A stretch of 64,000 bases of DNA. Source: Luteimicrobium album. GTDB lineage: Bacteria > Actinomycetota > Actinomycetes > Actinomycetales > Cellulomonadaceae. Shown here piece after piece: positions 8,342 to 18,223 of this stretch. Location of the stretch: positions 1,798,001 to 1,862,000 of the forward strand of contig NZ_BSUK01000001.1 of the NCBI RefSeq assembly GCF_030161555.1, written 5' to 3'. The notes under the pieces were generated by a model that was not told the DNA's origin, ran no database searches, and saw only the letters and a program-made list of their open reading frames with translations. How positions within the stretch are numbered: the stretch's first letter is position 1; each line of letters opens with the position of its first letter. Both the position numbers and the translations under genes were made by a program.

Positions 8342-9586
8342 TCAGTCGGTCTGGCCGATGAACACGTGCGGCCGCGACTGCGTGATGTAGTCCGGCACCC
8401 ACGACGCCACGGCACGGATCCGCTGGTTCCATCCGGACAGCAGCACGAGGTGCACGCCCAGCCACGCGAGGAACGCGGGGAACCCGCCGAGGAACACGCG
8501 CTTGCGCCCGAGCTCGGCGACGGCAGCGCCGCGGCCGATCATCGCCATGTAGCCCCGGTCGATGTAGCCGAACGGCTGCGGGGTCCCGCCCGCCCGGGTC
8601 GCGAGGATGTTCTTCGCGGCCCACTTCCCGGACTGCTTGGCGACCGAGCCGAGCTGCGGCAGGTGGTCGCCGCGCGCGTCGGTGATGTTCGCGGCGTCGC
8701 CCAGCACGTACACGCCCTCGAAGCCCTCGACGGTGAGGTCGGGCCGGACGTCGATGCGGCCGCCTCGTCCCTGCGGGAGCCCCGACTCGGCGAGCAGCGC
8801 CCCGGCCTTGAGGCCGCCGGCCCAGACCACGAGGTCGGCGGGGAGCTTGTCGTCGCCGAGCGTGAGCCCGTCCGACGACACCGCCGTGACGGGCGACCCG
8901 AGCGCGAGCGTGATGCCGCGCCGTTCGAGCTGGTGGGCCGTGTACTGCTGCGACCGCTCCGAGAAGGGCATGAGCGGGTGGGGGAGCATGTCGACGAGCG
9001 CCACGGAGCTGCGGTCCGCGAGGTCCTTCGAGTAGAGCTCGGGGATCACGTAGCGGATGTTCTCCGCGATCGCACCGGCGGTCTCGACACCCGTCGGCCC
9101 GGCACCCACGACGGCGACGCGCACCGGCTTGCCCTCGGAGTCGGCCCGGTCGAACAGGTCGACGAGCGCGTTCCCGAGCTTGCGGGCGTCGTGCGCCGAG
9201 TACAGGGGGTACGTGAGCTCCTCGGCGCCCGGGGTGTTGAAGAAGTTCGGGACGGCGCCGCACGCGACCACGAGCGAGGGCGCCTGGAACGTGTCGCCGT
9301 CGGCCGTCGTGACGGAGCGCTGGGCGGCGTCGATCTTCGTGACCTCGGTGCGGAGCACCCGCACGGCCGGGAGCCGGCGGAAGATCGAGCGCAGCGGGCG
9401 CGCGATCGCCGACTCCCCGACCTGCGCCGTCGCGAGCTGGTAGAGGAGCGGCTGGAACTGCGTGTACCCGTTGGTGTCGAGCAGGAGCGTGCGCACCCCC
9501 GCCCGCCCGAGCTCCAGGGCGGCCGCGACACCCGCGAAGCCGCCTCCCACCACGATGACGTCGGGTTCCATCTGCGCTGCAGCCAT
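8342..9586 (-). CDS. NAD(P)/FAD-dependent oxidoreductase, type II NADH dehydrogenase-like
   Basis: A 414-residue flavoprotein with two nucleotide-binding motifs: FAD near residue 10 (VIVVGGGFAGVAAALELG) and NAD(P)H near 160 (VAVVGAGPTGVETAG). A later FAD-contact motif YVLGDAANI lies near 300. It has the layout of type II NADH dehydrogenases, which pass electrons from NADH to quinone at the inner membrane without pumping. The C-terminal hydrophobic stretch (FLAWLGVHLVLLSGW) fits membrane attachment. The ATG at 9584-9586 has TACGGT six bases upstream. It could also be a related disulfide or sulfide:quinone reductase, but no redox cysteine pair is evident. Confidence 0.87.
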   Translation of the reverse strand: MAAAQMEPDVIVVGGGFAGVAAALELGRAGVRTLLLDTNGYTQFQPLLYQLATAQVGESAIARPLRSIFRRLPAVRVLRTEVTKIDAAQRSVTTADGDTFQAPSLVVACGAVPNFFNTPGAEELTYPLYSAHDARKLGNALVDLFDRADSEGKPVRVAVVGAGPTGVETAGAIAENIRYVIPELYSKDLADRSSVALVDMLPHPLMPFSERSQQYTAHQLERRGITLALGSPVTAVSSDGLTLGDDKLPADLVVWAGGLKAGALLAESGLPQGRGGRIDVRPDLTVEGFEGVYVLGDAANITDARGDHLPQLGSVAKQSGKWAAKNILATRAGGTPQPFGYIDRGYMAMIGRGAAVAELGRKRVFLGGFPAFLAWLGVHLVLLSGWNQRIRAVASWVPDYITQSRPHVFIGQTD

Positions 9587-9631
9587 GACTCGACCGTACG
9601 ACCACTGGCGCCCGGCTGCTTGTGCTGGCCG

Positions 9632-10449
9632 TCACGTGAGCCCGAGCGAGTCCTTCACGCTCTGCGGGACCAGGGCGTACCCGACGAACGACACGATGTC
9701 GAGGATCGAGTGCGCGACGACGAGCGGCATGGTCCGCCGCTTCCCCCACTTGGACAGGTAGAAGCACGAGAACAGGACGCCCATCGCCATGTTCCCGAAG
9801 AACGGACCCCAGCCCTGGTACAGGTGGTACGAGCCGCGCAGCACCGAGCTCGACACCACGAACTTCACGCGCCCCCAGCCCAGGTCGGTCAGACGCTCGT
9901 GCAGATAGCCGACGACGATGATCTCCTCGAGCAGCGCGTTCATGATCGCGCGCGCCACGAGGATCGGGACCGTCCACCAGTAGGTGTTGAGCGCGGAAGC
10001 CTGGATCTGCACGGTGATCCCGATCGCACGCCCCAGCGCGTAGAACGCCAGCCCCGGGACGCCGACCAGCGCCGCGAGCCCCACGCCCCACGCGAGGTCC
10101 TTGCCCGGCCGCTGCAGGTCGAAGCCGATCGCCCGGGTCGCGGAGCGGCCCCGGTTCGACAGCAGGTACAGCGCAAGGACCACCGGCACGAGCGTGAAGA
10201 CGATGCTCAGCACCTGGTACGTGAGGTCCAGGTACGGGCGGGCGGACTGGCTCGTGTTGATCGCGGTCGACTGGCCCTTGAGCGGACCCTGCGACAGCGC
10301 CGCGATCAGCGCCACGATCGCGTACACCGCCGACTGGCCGAGGCTCAGGCCGAGGAGGATCCAGATCTCGGCCACGATCCGCGGCCGGCGCAGCCACGGT
10401 GGCGTCGATGTGGGCGACACCACAGGAGGGGAGCGGGCGTCGTCGTCAT
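9632..10449 (-). CDS. CPBP family intramembrane glutamic-type protease
   Basis: About 272 residues with some eight membrane segments and the CPBP/Abi motifs: paired glutamates (ALLEEIIVVGYLHERL, near 170), then SYHLYQG and AHSILDIV with conserved His. CPBP proteins are membrane proteases or relatives that act in prenyl-protein processing or bacteriocin immunity; the substrate here is unknown. The open frame begins at a GTG (10421-10423) without a usable ribosome site. Adding one G to GGGG 10428-10431 extends it to an ATG at 10447-10449, which has a TATAAC -10 box six bases upstream. I take that as the real, leaderless start. Confidence 0.82.
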
Positions 10450-10626
10450 GCTGCGGTTATAGCACTGCGACCTGCCCTTCCGTGGGGCGTGGTGCACGGG
10501 TCGTCCACACGATCGTCACCCCGCGTGTGCGACGTCACCGAGCAACCACCCGAGGCCCGTGGGTACCGTGGAACGGACGTCCTCCGAGGACCCCGAACCT
10601 GACCGCGCACCGACCCGAAACGCCCC

Positions 10627-11825
10627 GTGACGCCTCGCACCCAGCCTCTCCCCCTGTCCCCGACCGCGACGACGACGTCACCCCCACCCGGCCCCTGCCG
10701 CCCTCCATCCCGCCCCGGCGGGCGGTCGGCGCGCACCCGCAGTCCCGGTCCGCCCGCCCGACGGCGCAGGCGTCCGCCGGTCGCACCGCGCTGCCCACGA
10801 CGGCGGTGCCGGTCCGCACGCACGTCCCCGACGCGCACGCCGCCGACGACGTCGCGGAGCGCATCGAGGAGCGCGCACCCCGGCCGTCGGTCGTCCAGAT
10901 CACGGCGTCGGCGCTCGCGGCCGTCTCGTCGACGGTCCTCCTGTCGTACCTCGGGGTCGCGGGGACCATCGTCGGGGCGGGCATCGCGTCGGTCCTGACC
11001 GTGCTCGGGAACTTCGTCTACCAGCGGTCGATGCTGCGCGCGCACCAGAAGGTCGCGACGGCGCTGCGCACGGGCGCCCGGCTGGGCGCGGGGGCGTCGG
11101 CGGCCGAGGCCGCGCGCACCACCACCGTGACCCGCGTGTCCTCGCGCGTGCCCGACGGTGGGCTGCGGCCCTCGTCCTCCGGTGCGGGTGTGATGCCTCC
11201 CGCCGCCCCCGGTGCACCCGAGGGTGCCGTTCCCGACGAGGCGAAGCGGCGCCAGCGCCGTCGGCTCGTCATGGCGGCGATCTCGCTGTTCGCGGTGCTC
11301 GTGGCCGCGGTGACGGTCGTCGAGCTCGTGGTCGGCAAGCCGCTGTCCAACCTGTTGCACGGCACCGAGGGCTCGGGCACGAGCATCTCCGACGTCACGC
11401 GCCACCGGGGCGACGGCGGCGGGAGCGCGCCCGCCCCGACCCCGACCACGACGACGACCCCGAGCGACGAGGACTCGTCCGGCTCGGGCTCGACGGGCGG
11501 AGGGTCGAAGGACGGCACGACCTCGACCCCGCAGCCCACGACGACGCCGGGCGGCTCGACGGGCACCGGTACGGGCACGGGCGACTCCGGCTCGAGCGAC
11601 GGTGCCGGTGGCTCGACGGGCTCGGACGGGTCGACGGGTTCGGGCACGCAGGACGGCACGTCGACCGGTGACCAGGGCTCCACGGGGTCCGACGGGTCGT
11701 CGGACGGCTCCGGGTCGACCGAGCCGACGAGCCCGGCGACGACGCAGCCCACGACGTCCTCCGACGCGGCCGCGGGTGCGGGTGCGTCGTCCGCCGCCGG
11801 GGCGCAGGGGGACGCAACCTCCTGA
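10627..11825 (+). CDS. Membrane-anchored protein with long Ser/Thr/Gly-rich C-terminal region
   Basis: About 400 residues, not assigned to a named family. A proline-rich cytosolic N-terminus is followed by hydrophobic segments near 90-130 (TASALAAVSSTVLLSYLG, then a second) and near 225-245 (MAAISLFAVLVAAVTVVELV). The last 150 residues are low-complexity (TTTTTPSDEDSSGSGSTGGG and similar) and probably lie outside the membrane as a wall-spanning stalk. The frame breaks at CCCCC 10650-10654. Adding one C links the GTG at 10627 to the long frame as PLPPVPDRDDD. It ends before a large hairpin. Confidence 0.72.
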
Positions 11826-11844
11826 CAGGTTCGCGCCGCACCCA

Positions 11845-11915
11845 CCGAGCAAGAAGGTCCGGCGTCGAGCAAGCAGCCATCAGCCGCTTGCTCGACGCCG
11901 GACCTTCTTGCTCGG
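11845..11915. terminator. 30-bp perfect hairpin between convergent genes
   Basis: Arms 11845-11874 and 11886-11915 are perfectly complementary over 30 bp (left arm starts CCGAGCAAGAAGG), with an 11-base loop. It lies between the convergent membrane protein gene and copA, as expected of a two-way terminator, but the stem is unusually long. The GAGCAAG motif recurs in the hairpin at 56651-56722. Confidence 0.7.
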
Positions 11916-11943
11916 CGGACTCGTCGGAGTGGGCGCCCGGTGC

Positions 11944-14385
11944 TCAGCCCGCGCGGCGCAGGCGCAGCGAGTTCCCGACGACGAGCACCGAGCTCGCCGC
12001 CATCGCCGCCCCCGCGATCATCGGGTTGAGCAGGCCGGCCGCGGCGAGGGGGATCGCCGCCACGTTGTACGCGAACGCCCAGAACAGGTTCTGCTTGATC
12101 ACGCGCAGCGTGCGCCGCGACAACCGGATCGCGGTCGCCGCGACCCTCAGGTCCCCGCGGACGAGCGTGATGTCGCTCGCCTCGATCGCGACGTCGGTGC
12201 CGGTGCCCATCGCGAGGCCGAGATCGGCCTGCGCGAGCGCCGCGGCGTCGTTGACGCCGTCGCCGACCATCGCGACCACCGCGCCCTCGCCCTGCAGCCG
12301 CTCGACGACCGCGACCTTGTCCTCGGGCCGGACGTCGGCGATCACGTCGTCCTCGGCGATCCCGACCGCGGCCGCGGCCGCACGGGCGGACGGCGCGTTG
12401 TCGCCCGTCAGGAGGACGGGCCGCAGCCCGAGCTGCCGGAGCTGCCCGACGGCGTCCGCGGACGTGGCCTTGACCGTGTCGCGGAGCCTGACGACGCCGC
12501 GTGCGCTGCCGTCCCACGCGACGACGACGGCCGTCGCGCCCGACTCCTGCGCGACCGTGACGGCGTGCGCCACCTCGTCGCCGACCGCCGCGCCCTGCTC
12601 GGCGAGCCACGCGGGGCGACCCACGAGGACATGGTGGGCGCCGTTGTCGTCGGTGACCGTGCCCTCGACGCCACCGCCCGCGTGGTTCCGGAACCCGGTG
12701 ACGTCGGGGAGCCCGGTGGCTCCGTCCGCCTCCCGGGCGGACGCGGCGACGGCCTGCGCGACGGGGTGCTCGCTGAGCGCCTCGACCGCCCCGGCGAACC
12801 GCAGCGCCTCGGTAGACGTCCCGACGGCCGCGGGGACGTCGACGCCCTCCACGCTCATCCGGCCCTCGGTGACGGTGCCGGTCTTGTCGAGCACCACGGT
12901 GTCGACGCGGCGCGTGGACTCGAGGATCTCCGGGCCCTTGATGAGCGCGCCGAGCTGGGCGCCGCGGCCCGTCCCGACCAGCAGCGCGGTCGGGGTCGCG
13001 AGGCCGAGGGCGCAGGGGCACGCGATGATCAGCACCGCGACGGCCGCGGTGAACGCCATCTGCACGCTCGACCCGCCGATCAGCCACGCGGCGAGCGTCC
13101 CGAGCGCGATCACGAGCACGACGGGCACGAACACCGCGGAGATGCGGTCCGCGAGTCGCTGCACCGGCGCCTTGCCGGTCTGCGCCCGCGCGACGAGGCG
13201 CCCGATCTGGGCGAGCGTCGTCTCGTCGCCGACCCGCGTCGCGCGCACCAGCAGGGTGCCGGACGCGTTGACCGTCGCGCCGGTCACGGTGTCGCCCGGA
13301 CCCACGTCGACGGGGACGGGCTCGCCGGTGAGCAGCGACGTGTCGACGGCGCTGCGGCCCTCGACGACCTCGCCGTCGGTCGCGACCTTCTCGCCCGGAC
13401 GCACCCGGAACAGGTCGCCCTCGGCGAGCGCGGCGATCGGGACGCGCTCCTCGGAGCGCCCGCCGTCGGGACCGGTGACGACCCGTGTCACGTCCTTCGC
13501 GCCCAGCTCGAGCAGCGAGCGCAGCGCGTCCCCGGAGCGCCGGCGGGACCGGTACTCGGCGTAGCGCCCCGCGAGGAGGAACGTCGTCACGACGACGGCC
13601 ACCTCGAAGTACAGCTCGGGCGTCGCGCCGGGGTGCGCGGCGGACGGGACGAGCGTCGGGCGCATCTCCATCCCGATCTCGCCCGCGCCGCCGAACAGCA
13701 GCGCCCACAGGGACCACAGGGTCGCGGCGATCACGCCGAGCGCGACCAGCGTGTCCATGGTCGACGAGCCGTGCCGGCCCGCCCGCCACGCGGCGCGGTG
13801 GAACGGCCACGCGCCCCACGTCACGACGGGCAGCGCGAGCACCGCGACGACCCACTGCCACCCGTCGAACTGGAGCGCGGGGATCATCGACAGCGCCACG
13901 ACGGGCACCGCGAGGACTGCCGAGACGCGCAGGCGCCGCAGCAGGTCGTGCCCGCGGTCGGGCGTGGGTGCGGACGTGTCCTCGCCCTCGACCATGACGT
14001 GGCCCGGGGCCATGGAGTGGCCGGAGAGCGCCATCTCCTCCTCGGACATGCCGGGCATGTCGTGGCCCATGCCTTCGTGCGACATGTCCTCGTGCCCGAC
14101 GACGGCCGGTGTGGCGCCGTGCCGACCGGTGACCCGCGCGTCGTACCCGGCCTTGCGGACGGCGGCGACCAGCTCGTCGTCGGACGTCGCGGCCCCCGGC
14201 TCGAGGACGACGTGCGCCGACTCGAGCGGCAGGTTCACGGTGGCGGTCACGCCGGGCAGGGCGGACAGCTTCTTCTCGACGCGCGCCACGCACGAGGCGC
14301 AGGTCATGCCCTCGACGGCGAGGTCGATCTCCAGGGGTGTCGGAGCGGGGTGGGTCGGAGGAACGGGGTGGGTCGGAGTCGTCAC
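11944..14385 (-). CDS. copA: Copper-translocating P-type ATPase
   Basis: An 813-residue P1B-type ATPase that exports Cu(I) across the cytoplasmic membrane using ATP. It has an N-terminal heavy-metal domain with MTCASC (Cys29, Cys32), an intramembrane CPC metal site near residue 457, the phosphorylated DKTGT near 500, the SEHPVAQ nucleotide motif and [10 protein letters not shown] in the hinge. Between the metal domain and the first helix is a Met/His-rich stretch ([15 protein letters not shown]) that could take up copper. The GTG start follows an AAGGAG ribosome site. It is the last gene of csoR-copZ-copA and should be induced by copper through CsoR. Confidence 0.95.
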   Translation of the reverse strand: MTTPTHPVPPTHPAPTPLEIDLAVEGMTCASCVARVEKKLSALPGVTATVNLPLESAHVVLEPGAATSDDELVAAVRKAGYDARVTGRHGATPAVVGHEDMSHEGMGHDMPGMSEEEMALSGHSMAPGHVMVEGEDTSAPTPDRGHDLLRRLRVSAVLAVPVVALSMIPALQFDGWQWVVAVLALPVVTWGAWPFHRAAWRAGRHGSSTMDTLVALGVIAATLWSLWALLFGGAGEIGMEMRPTLVPSAAHPGATPELYFEVAVVVTTFLLAGRYAEYRSRRRSGDALRSLLELGAKDVTRVVTGPDGGRSEERVPIAALAEGDLFRVRPGEKVATDGEVVEGRSAVDTSLLTGEPVPVDVGPGDTVTGATVNASGTLLVRATRVGDETTLAQIGRLVARAQTGKAPVQRLADRISAVFVPVVLVIALGTLAAWLIGGSSVQMAFTAAVAVLIIACPCALGLATPTALLVGTGRGAQLGALIKGPEILESTRRVDTVVLDKTGTVTEGRMSVEGVDVPAAVGTSTEALRFAGAVEALSEHPVAQAVAASAREADGATGLPDVTGFRNHAGGGVEGTVTDDNGAHHVLVGRPAWLAEQGAAVGDEVAHAVTVAQESGATAVVVAWDGSARGVVRLRDTVKATSADAVGQLRQLGLRPVLLTGDNAPSARAAAAAVGIAEDDVIADVRPEDKVAVVERLQGEGAVVAMVGDGVNDAAALAQADLGLAMGTGTDVAIEASDITLVRGDLRVAATAIRLSRRTLRVIKQNLFWAFAYNVAAIPLAAAGLLNPMIAGAAMAASSVLVVGNSLRLRRAG

Positions 14386-14414
14386 GGGTGGTCGTCTCCT
14401 TGAAAGGGTGCGGT

Positions 14415-14648
14415 TCAGTGGATGCCGACGACGGCGTAGCCCGCCTCGTCGACGGCGGCGCGGAGCGCGTCCTCGCTCACCCGGGCGTCGGTGGTGACTG
14501 TCACGGGGGTGGTGCCGCCGGGGACGAGGGCGACGTCGACGGACGTGACGCCGTCGAGCGCGGTGAGCTCGGTGGTGACGGAGTGGGCGCAGTGGCCGCA
14601 GGTCATGCCGGTGACGTCGAGGGTCAGCTGGGCGGGTGCGGTGCTCAT
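14415..14648 (-). CDS. copZ: Copper chaperone, heavy-metal-associated domain protein
   Basis: A 77-residue single HMA domain with the Cu(I)-binding MTCGHC motif at residues 15-20 and the usual beta-alpha-beta-beta-alpha-beta layout ending EAGYAVVGI. It should carry Cu(I) to the copA N-terminal domain and buffer cytosolic copper. The ATG at 14646-14648 gives the normal family length. It lies 23 bp after csoR and 29 bp before copA on the same strand, so one copper-induced transcript is likely. Confidence 0.92.
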   Translation of the reverse strand: MSTAPAQLTLDVTGMTCGHCAHSVTTELTALDGVTSVDVALVPGGTTPVTVTTDARVSEDALRAAVDEAGYAVVGIH

Positions 14649-14671
14649 GACGGTTCTCTTCTGGTTGGGGT

Positions 14672-15007
14672 TCAGCTGCGGACGAGGCGCGCGATCGCGT
14701 CGGCGGCCTCGCGGACCTTGGCCTGGCCGGCCTCGTCGGACTCGCGGGCGGCGTCGACGACGCAGTGCCCGAGGTGGTCCTCGACGAGCCCGAGGCTCAC
14801 GGCCTGGAGCGCCTTGGTGACGGCCGAGACCTGGGTGAGGACGTCGATGCAGTAGGCATCCTCGTCGACCATCCGGGCGATGCCGCGGACCTGGCCTTCG
14901 ATGCGGCGCAGGCGCTTGAGGTACGCCTCCTTGTCCTGCGCGTAGCCGCGAGCCAGGGGCGTGGCGGCGTGGGTGCCGTGGTCGTGCACGTGGGGCGTGG
15001 TGCTCAT
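14672..15007 (-). CDS. csoR: Copper-sensing transcriptional repressor CsoR
   Basis: A 111-residue all-helical repressor of the CsoR/RcnR family. The Cu(I) ligands are Cys53, His78 and Cys82, with the same 25- and 4-residue spacing as Cys36-His61-Cys65 of the Mycobacterium tuberculosis protein. The [15 protein letters not shown] motif is the family signature. An extra His-rich N-terminus (HVHDHGTH) precedes it. It should bind the two palindromes at 15034-15082, directly upstream, and release them when Cu(I) binds, turning on csoR-copZ-copA. Confidence 0.93.
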   Translation of the reverse strand: MSTTPHVHDHGTHAATPLARGYAQDKEAYLKRLRRIEGQVRGIARMVDEDAYCIDVLTQVSAVTKALQAVSLGLVEDHLGHCVVDAARESDEAGQAKVREAADAIARLVRS

Positions 15008-15033
15008 GGGGACTCCTTCGCGAGCGCCGTCGA

Positions 15034-15082
15034 ATACCCATCGGGGGTATCCCTCGGCAACCACCATACCCCTCCCAGGTAT
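15034..15082. promoter_or_regulatory. Two CsoR operator boxes
   Basis: Two palindromes of 17 bp, ATACCCATCGGGGGTAT (15034-15050) and ATACCCCTCCCAGGTAT (15066-15082), 32 bp apart centre to centre. They match the TACCC/GGGTA form of CsoR sites and lie just before csoR. Two sites suggest two CsoR tetramers on one promoter. Confidence 0.85.
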
Positions 15083-15237
15083 TCCGTCAAGAGTGAGTCG
15101 CGCTCCCGGTTTCGCTTTCGCCGCGCGGGTCGGTGGTCCGAGGACGACGATGGACCCGAAGAGCCGCACCACCGTCCACCGTTCCGGACCTGCATCGACG
15201 CAGACTCGGAGCACCGGCCGACCGCCAGGGAGCTGCC

Positions 15238-15830
15238 ATGACCGACGTCCCCGTCCCCCCGACCCGCTCACCAGCGCCGTCCAAGGAGTCGCCCGGCAGT
15301 ATTGGTGGCTGCCGGTGCTCCGCGGCGTGCTCACGATCGCCTTCGGCCTCGTCGCCGTGATCTGGCCCGGCGTGACCGCGCTCGCGATCCTGTGGACGAT
15401 CGCGATCTTCGCGATCGTCGACGGGCTCCTCGAGATCTTCGACGCGATCCGCTACCGCGCCTCGGGCGGGACCGCGCTGGGCCTCACGTTCGGTGTGCTG
15501 TCGGTCGCGTTCGGCATCGTGGCGCTCGCCTGGCCCGGACCGACCGTCACCGTGTTCGCGGTCATCGTCGGCATCTGGGCGATCCTCGTCGGTCTCGTCG
15601 GCCTCGCCGCCAGCATCGACCTGCGTAAGACCGTCGGCAGCGGTTGGGGCTGGGGCGCGCTGACGGCGGCGCTGACCGTCGTCCTCGGGATCATGCTCCT
15701 GGTCTGGCCCAAGAGCAGCATCGCCGCGCTCGTATGGGTCGTCGGCATCTGGGCGTTCGTCGCCGGGATCCTGCTCATCGTGATCGGCTTCCAGGTGCGG
15801 CGGCTCGGGAGAGCGGACCTGACGGTCTGA
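15238..15830 (+). CDS. HdeD-like DUF308 membrane protein, frame broken near the start
   Basis: About 197 residues with six hydrophobic segments in three pairs (VLRGVLTIAFGLVAVIWPGV and two similar), the DUF308/HdeD pattern. The ATG at 15238 follows GGGAGCTGCC, a fair ribosome site, but its frame leaves the membrane frame at CCCCCC 15255-15260. One more C gives MTDVPVPPDPLTSAVQGVAR and joins the whole protein. It is divergent from csoR and shares the upstream region, yet no CsoR box sits in the position expected for its promoter. It is a paralogue of the protein at 6403; the role is unknown. Confidence 0.85.
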
Positions 15831-15859
15831 ATCGGGTCGCGCCACGCAGGGGATGACCT

Positions 15860-16303
15860 ATGGCACAGACCGTCGGACACGACACGCGCCCACCACGGCA
15901 CCGCTCGGGTCGGCGACCCGCCACCTGGTCACCGACCCGTGAGTCCCCGCCGCTGGGGTGGACTGCCCTGAGCGCGTCGGGTGCGGGGCTCCTGGGTCTG
16001 GGCGCCGCGCTCACCGCGACGCATGCCTGGACGGCCTGGTACGCCGCGGTCGTGTTCGGGCTCTGGTTCCTGGCGCTCCTGGCCTGGGCCGACGCGTTCC
16101 AGACCCGGCTGCCCTGGCAGTTCTCGCTCGTCGTCGGGCCGCTGTGCCTCGCGGGCGCGACGGTTCTGCCGGGCACGACGGCGCCGCCGGCCGACGCACC
16201 GTCGTTCGCCGTGGCTGCGCTCGGCGCGGTGGGGATCGGGCTCACGCTCGGTCCGGTCGCGGGGGCCGTCGGACGGGCGATCGACCGGGTGCGGCGGAGG
16301 TAG
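15860..16303 (+). CDS. Small membrane protein of unknown function
   Basis: A 147-residue protein with about four hydrophobic segments (residues 33-55, 58-78, 88-102 and 115-135), a basic N-terminus and a basic C-terminal RAIDRVRRR. The repeat-like topology recalls SPW/DUF-type four-helix membrane proteins, but I do not recognise a family. An AGGGGA lies about 6 bases before the ATG. It starts 30 bp after the HdeD-like gene on the same strand and probably shares its transcript. It ends 9 bp from the convergent DeoR gene. Confidence 0.7.
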   Translation: MAQTVGHDTRPPRHRSGRRPATWSPTRESPPLGWTALSASGAGLLGLGAALTATHAWTAWYAAVVFGLWFLALLAWADAFQTRLPWQFSLVVGPLCLAGATVLPGTTAPPADAPSFAVAALGAVGIGLTLGPVAGAVGRAIDRVRRR

Positions 16304-16312
16304 CCGGCCGGG

Positions 16313-17133
16313 TCAGGCGGCGGAGCCGCCGGCGGACGGTGCCACCCGCTGGACGGCCTCCACCAGGCCTACGCCGGCTTCGTGGAACCGCGCGGTGACC
16401 TCGGGCGACGCGGCCTCGGTGACGACCTGCCAGGGCGTAGGCAGCGTGGCCCAGTAGGGGAAGGGCCGCGTGAGCAGCTTCGCCGAGTGGGCGAGCACCG
16501 TCACGTGGGTGGACCTCGACGCGACGAGCTCCTTGAGCGCGGTCTGGCTGAGCTCGGCTTCGCACAGGCCGAGCTTCGGGTCGACGCCATCGGCTCCGAA
16601 GAACGCCCGGTCGAAGTGGAACGACCGAACCATGGCCTCGGCCTGCGCGCCGAGGAGGGCGCCGCTCGTCGAACGGAAGAGCCCTCCCGTGCAGTAGAGC
16701 GTCACCTGGTCGACACCGCCGAGGATCTCGAGCACGGCCACGCTCGTCGTCACCACCGTGAGGCCTGCGGGGCGGCGTGCCGATCGCAGCTCCTCGGCCG
16801 CAGCCGCGACCGTCGACCCGGCGTCCAGGTAGAGAACGTCGTTCTCCTCGAGGCTCGCGACAGCGCATCGCGCGATCGCGCGCTTCTCGGCGTAGGCAGC
16901 GCCCAGCCTCTCGTTGAGGCTCGGTTCACGTTCGATCGGTGCCAGTGCGCCGCCGAGCACGCGAACCAGGAGGCCCTCCTGGTTCAGCTGCGCGAGGTCG
17001 CGGCGGATCGTCGACGCCGTGACGTCGAACTCCTGGGACAGTCCCGTGACCGACGTGTCCGCCCCTCTCTCGCGCGCTCGAGGATGATCGCGAGACGTTC
17101 CTCTCGCGGCAGGTCCGTCCGTCTGCGTGCCAC
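16313..17133 (-). CDS. DeoR/GlpR family transcriptional repressor, frame broken once
   Basis: About 273 residues. The N-terminal DeoR helix-turn-helix (FDVTASTIRRDLAQLNQEG) is joined to a sugar-phosphate-isomerase-like sensor domain (LYLDAGSTVAAAAEEL, FFGADGVDPKLGL). The frame breaks at CCCC 17072-17075; one more base restores LERAREGADTSVTG between the parts. The GTG at 17131-17133 has a GGGGAG ribosome site. DeoR proteins usually sense phosphorylated sugars, which fits its place as third gene behind a sugar-acid kinase and a sugar-acid-phosphate dehydrogenase. It probably represses both arms of the cluster through sites near 19538-19581. Confidence 0.88.
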
Positions 17134-17162
17134 CTGGTTCTCCCCTGCTCCGACGCCTGGTT

Positions 17163-18173
17163 CTACCGCGCGCCGACAGTCGAGCGGTCGGCCATCTCGG
17201 CGGCCTGGAGCAGCGCAGTTCTCATGCTCGCGCTGTCGGCACGGCCGGTCCCGGCGATGTCGAACGCCGTGCCGTGGTCGACGGAGGTCCGGATCACCGG
17301 AAGACCGACCGTGATGTTCACCCCGGACTCGATCCCCAGGACCTTCACGGGGCCGTGTCCCTGATCGTGGTACATCGCGACGACGAGGTCGAAGTCGCCC
17401 CGCACAGCGCGGTAGAAGAGCGTGTCGGCGGCGAGCGGCCCCTCCACGTCGACGCCGTCGGCGACGGCGCGTTCGACACCCGGCGCGATCTTCTCGGCCT
17501 CCTCGCCGTGGCCGAACAGGCCGTTCTCACCGGCGTGCGGGTTGATCCCGCACACCCCGATGCGCGGGTGCTCGACGCCTGCGCGGACCAGCGCCTCGTG
17601 CCCGCGGACGATGGTCCTGTGGACGAGGCCGGGCTCGACGAGGCCCACGGCGTCGATGAGCCCGACGTGGGTCGTCACGTGGATCACCTTCAGGGCCGGG
17701 GTGCTGAGCATCATCGACACCTCATCGGTGTTCGTGAGCGCCGCGAGCATCTCGGTGTGTCCCGGGTAGGGGTGCCCGGCGGCGTGCAGAGCGGCCTTGT
17801 TCAGCGGTGCGGTGCAGATCGCCTGGACCTCGTGCGCGACCGCGTACTCGGCGGCGCGGGCGACGTACTGGTAGGCGGCTTCACCGGCGGCCGCCGAGAG
17901 CTCGCCCCACGGGAGGAAGGGGTCGACGTTGTCCAGGTCGATCACGGAGAGGGTGTTGTCGTCCCCGCTCGCGTCCGCTGGCTTCTCGATGATCTCGATA
18001 GTGGGGGAGAGCCCGACGATCCGTGCGGCGTCCTGGAGACGGCGGGCGTCGCCGATCACGACGGGGCGGCACCGCTCCCGAACCTCGCGATCGAGCACGG
18101 CAGGAATGATAACCTCCGGGCCGATCCCGGCGGCATCGCCCATCGTGACGGCGACGTACGGCAGGTGGGTCAT
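17163..18173 (-). CDS. PdxA-family 4-phosphate dehydrogenase (PdxA2 type)
   Basis: A 336-residue member of the 4-hydroxythreonine-4-phosphate dehydrogenase family. Metal-binding histidines occur in TTHVGL (His169), NPHAGENG (His213) and YHDQGHGP (His269). Beside a DUF1537 kinase, such PdxA2 enzymes are known to oxidise D-threonate or D-erythronate 4-phosphate, which decarboxylates to dihydroxyacetone phosphate, rather than to make pyridoxal phosphate. I infer that role here. The ATG at 18171-18173 gives normal length. It lies 32 bp after the kinase and 29 bp before the DeoR gene, so the three form an operon. Confidence 0.88.
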   Translation of the reverse strand: MTHLPYVAVTMGDAAGIGPEVIIPAVLDREVRERCRPVVIGDARRLQDAARIVGLSPTIEIIEKPADASGDDNTLSVIDLDNVDPFLPWGELSAAAGEAAYQYVARAAEYAVAHEVQAICTAPLNKAALHAAGHPYPGHTEMLAALTNTDEVSMMLSTPALKVIHVTTHVGLIDAVGLVEPGLVHRTIVRGHEALVRAGVEHPRIGVCGINPHAGENGLFGHGEEAEKIAPGVERAVADGVDVEGPLAADTLFYRAVRGDFDLVVAMYHDQGHGPVKVLGIESGVNITVGLPVIRTSVDHGTAFDIAGTGRADSASMRTALLQAAEMADRSTVGAR

Positions 18174-18190
18174 GATGTCGTGTTCTCCCT

Positions 18191-18223
18191 GTGGTTCGAG
18201 TTCGTTCAGTGGTTCGAGTTCGT
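18191..18223. repeat. 15-bp tandem repeat at the kinase stop codon
   Basis: GTGGTTCGAGTTCGT occurs at 18191-18205 and again at 18209-18223, an 18-bp period. One copy encodes the kinase C-terminus and the other lies just past its stop, so a small duplication may have reset the stop codon. Confidence 0.6.

Noticed and set aside
17163-18173. PdxA as a vitamin B6 synthesis enzyme
   Set aside because: It sits in an operon with a DUF1537 kinase and a DeoR repressor, with no other pyridoxine genes, which is the mark of the PdxA2 catabolic branch.
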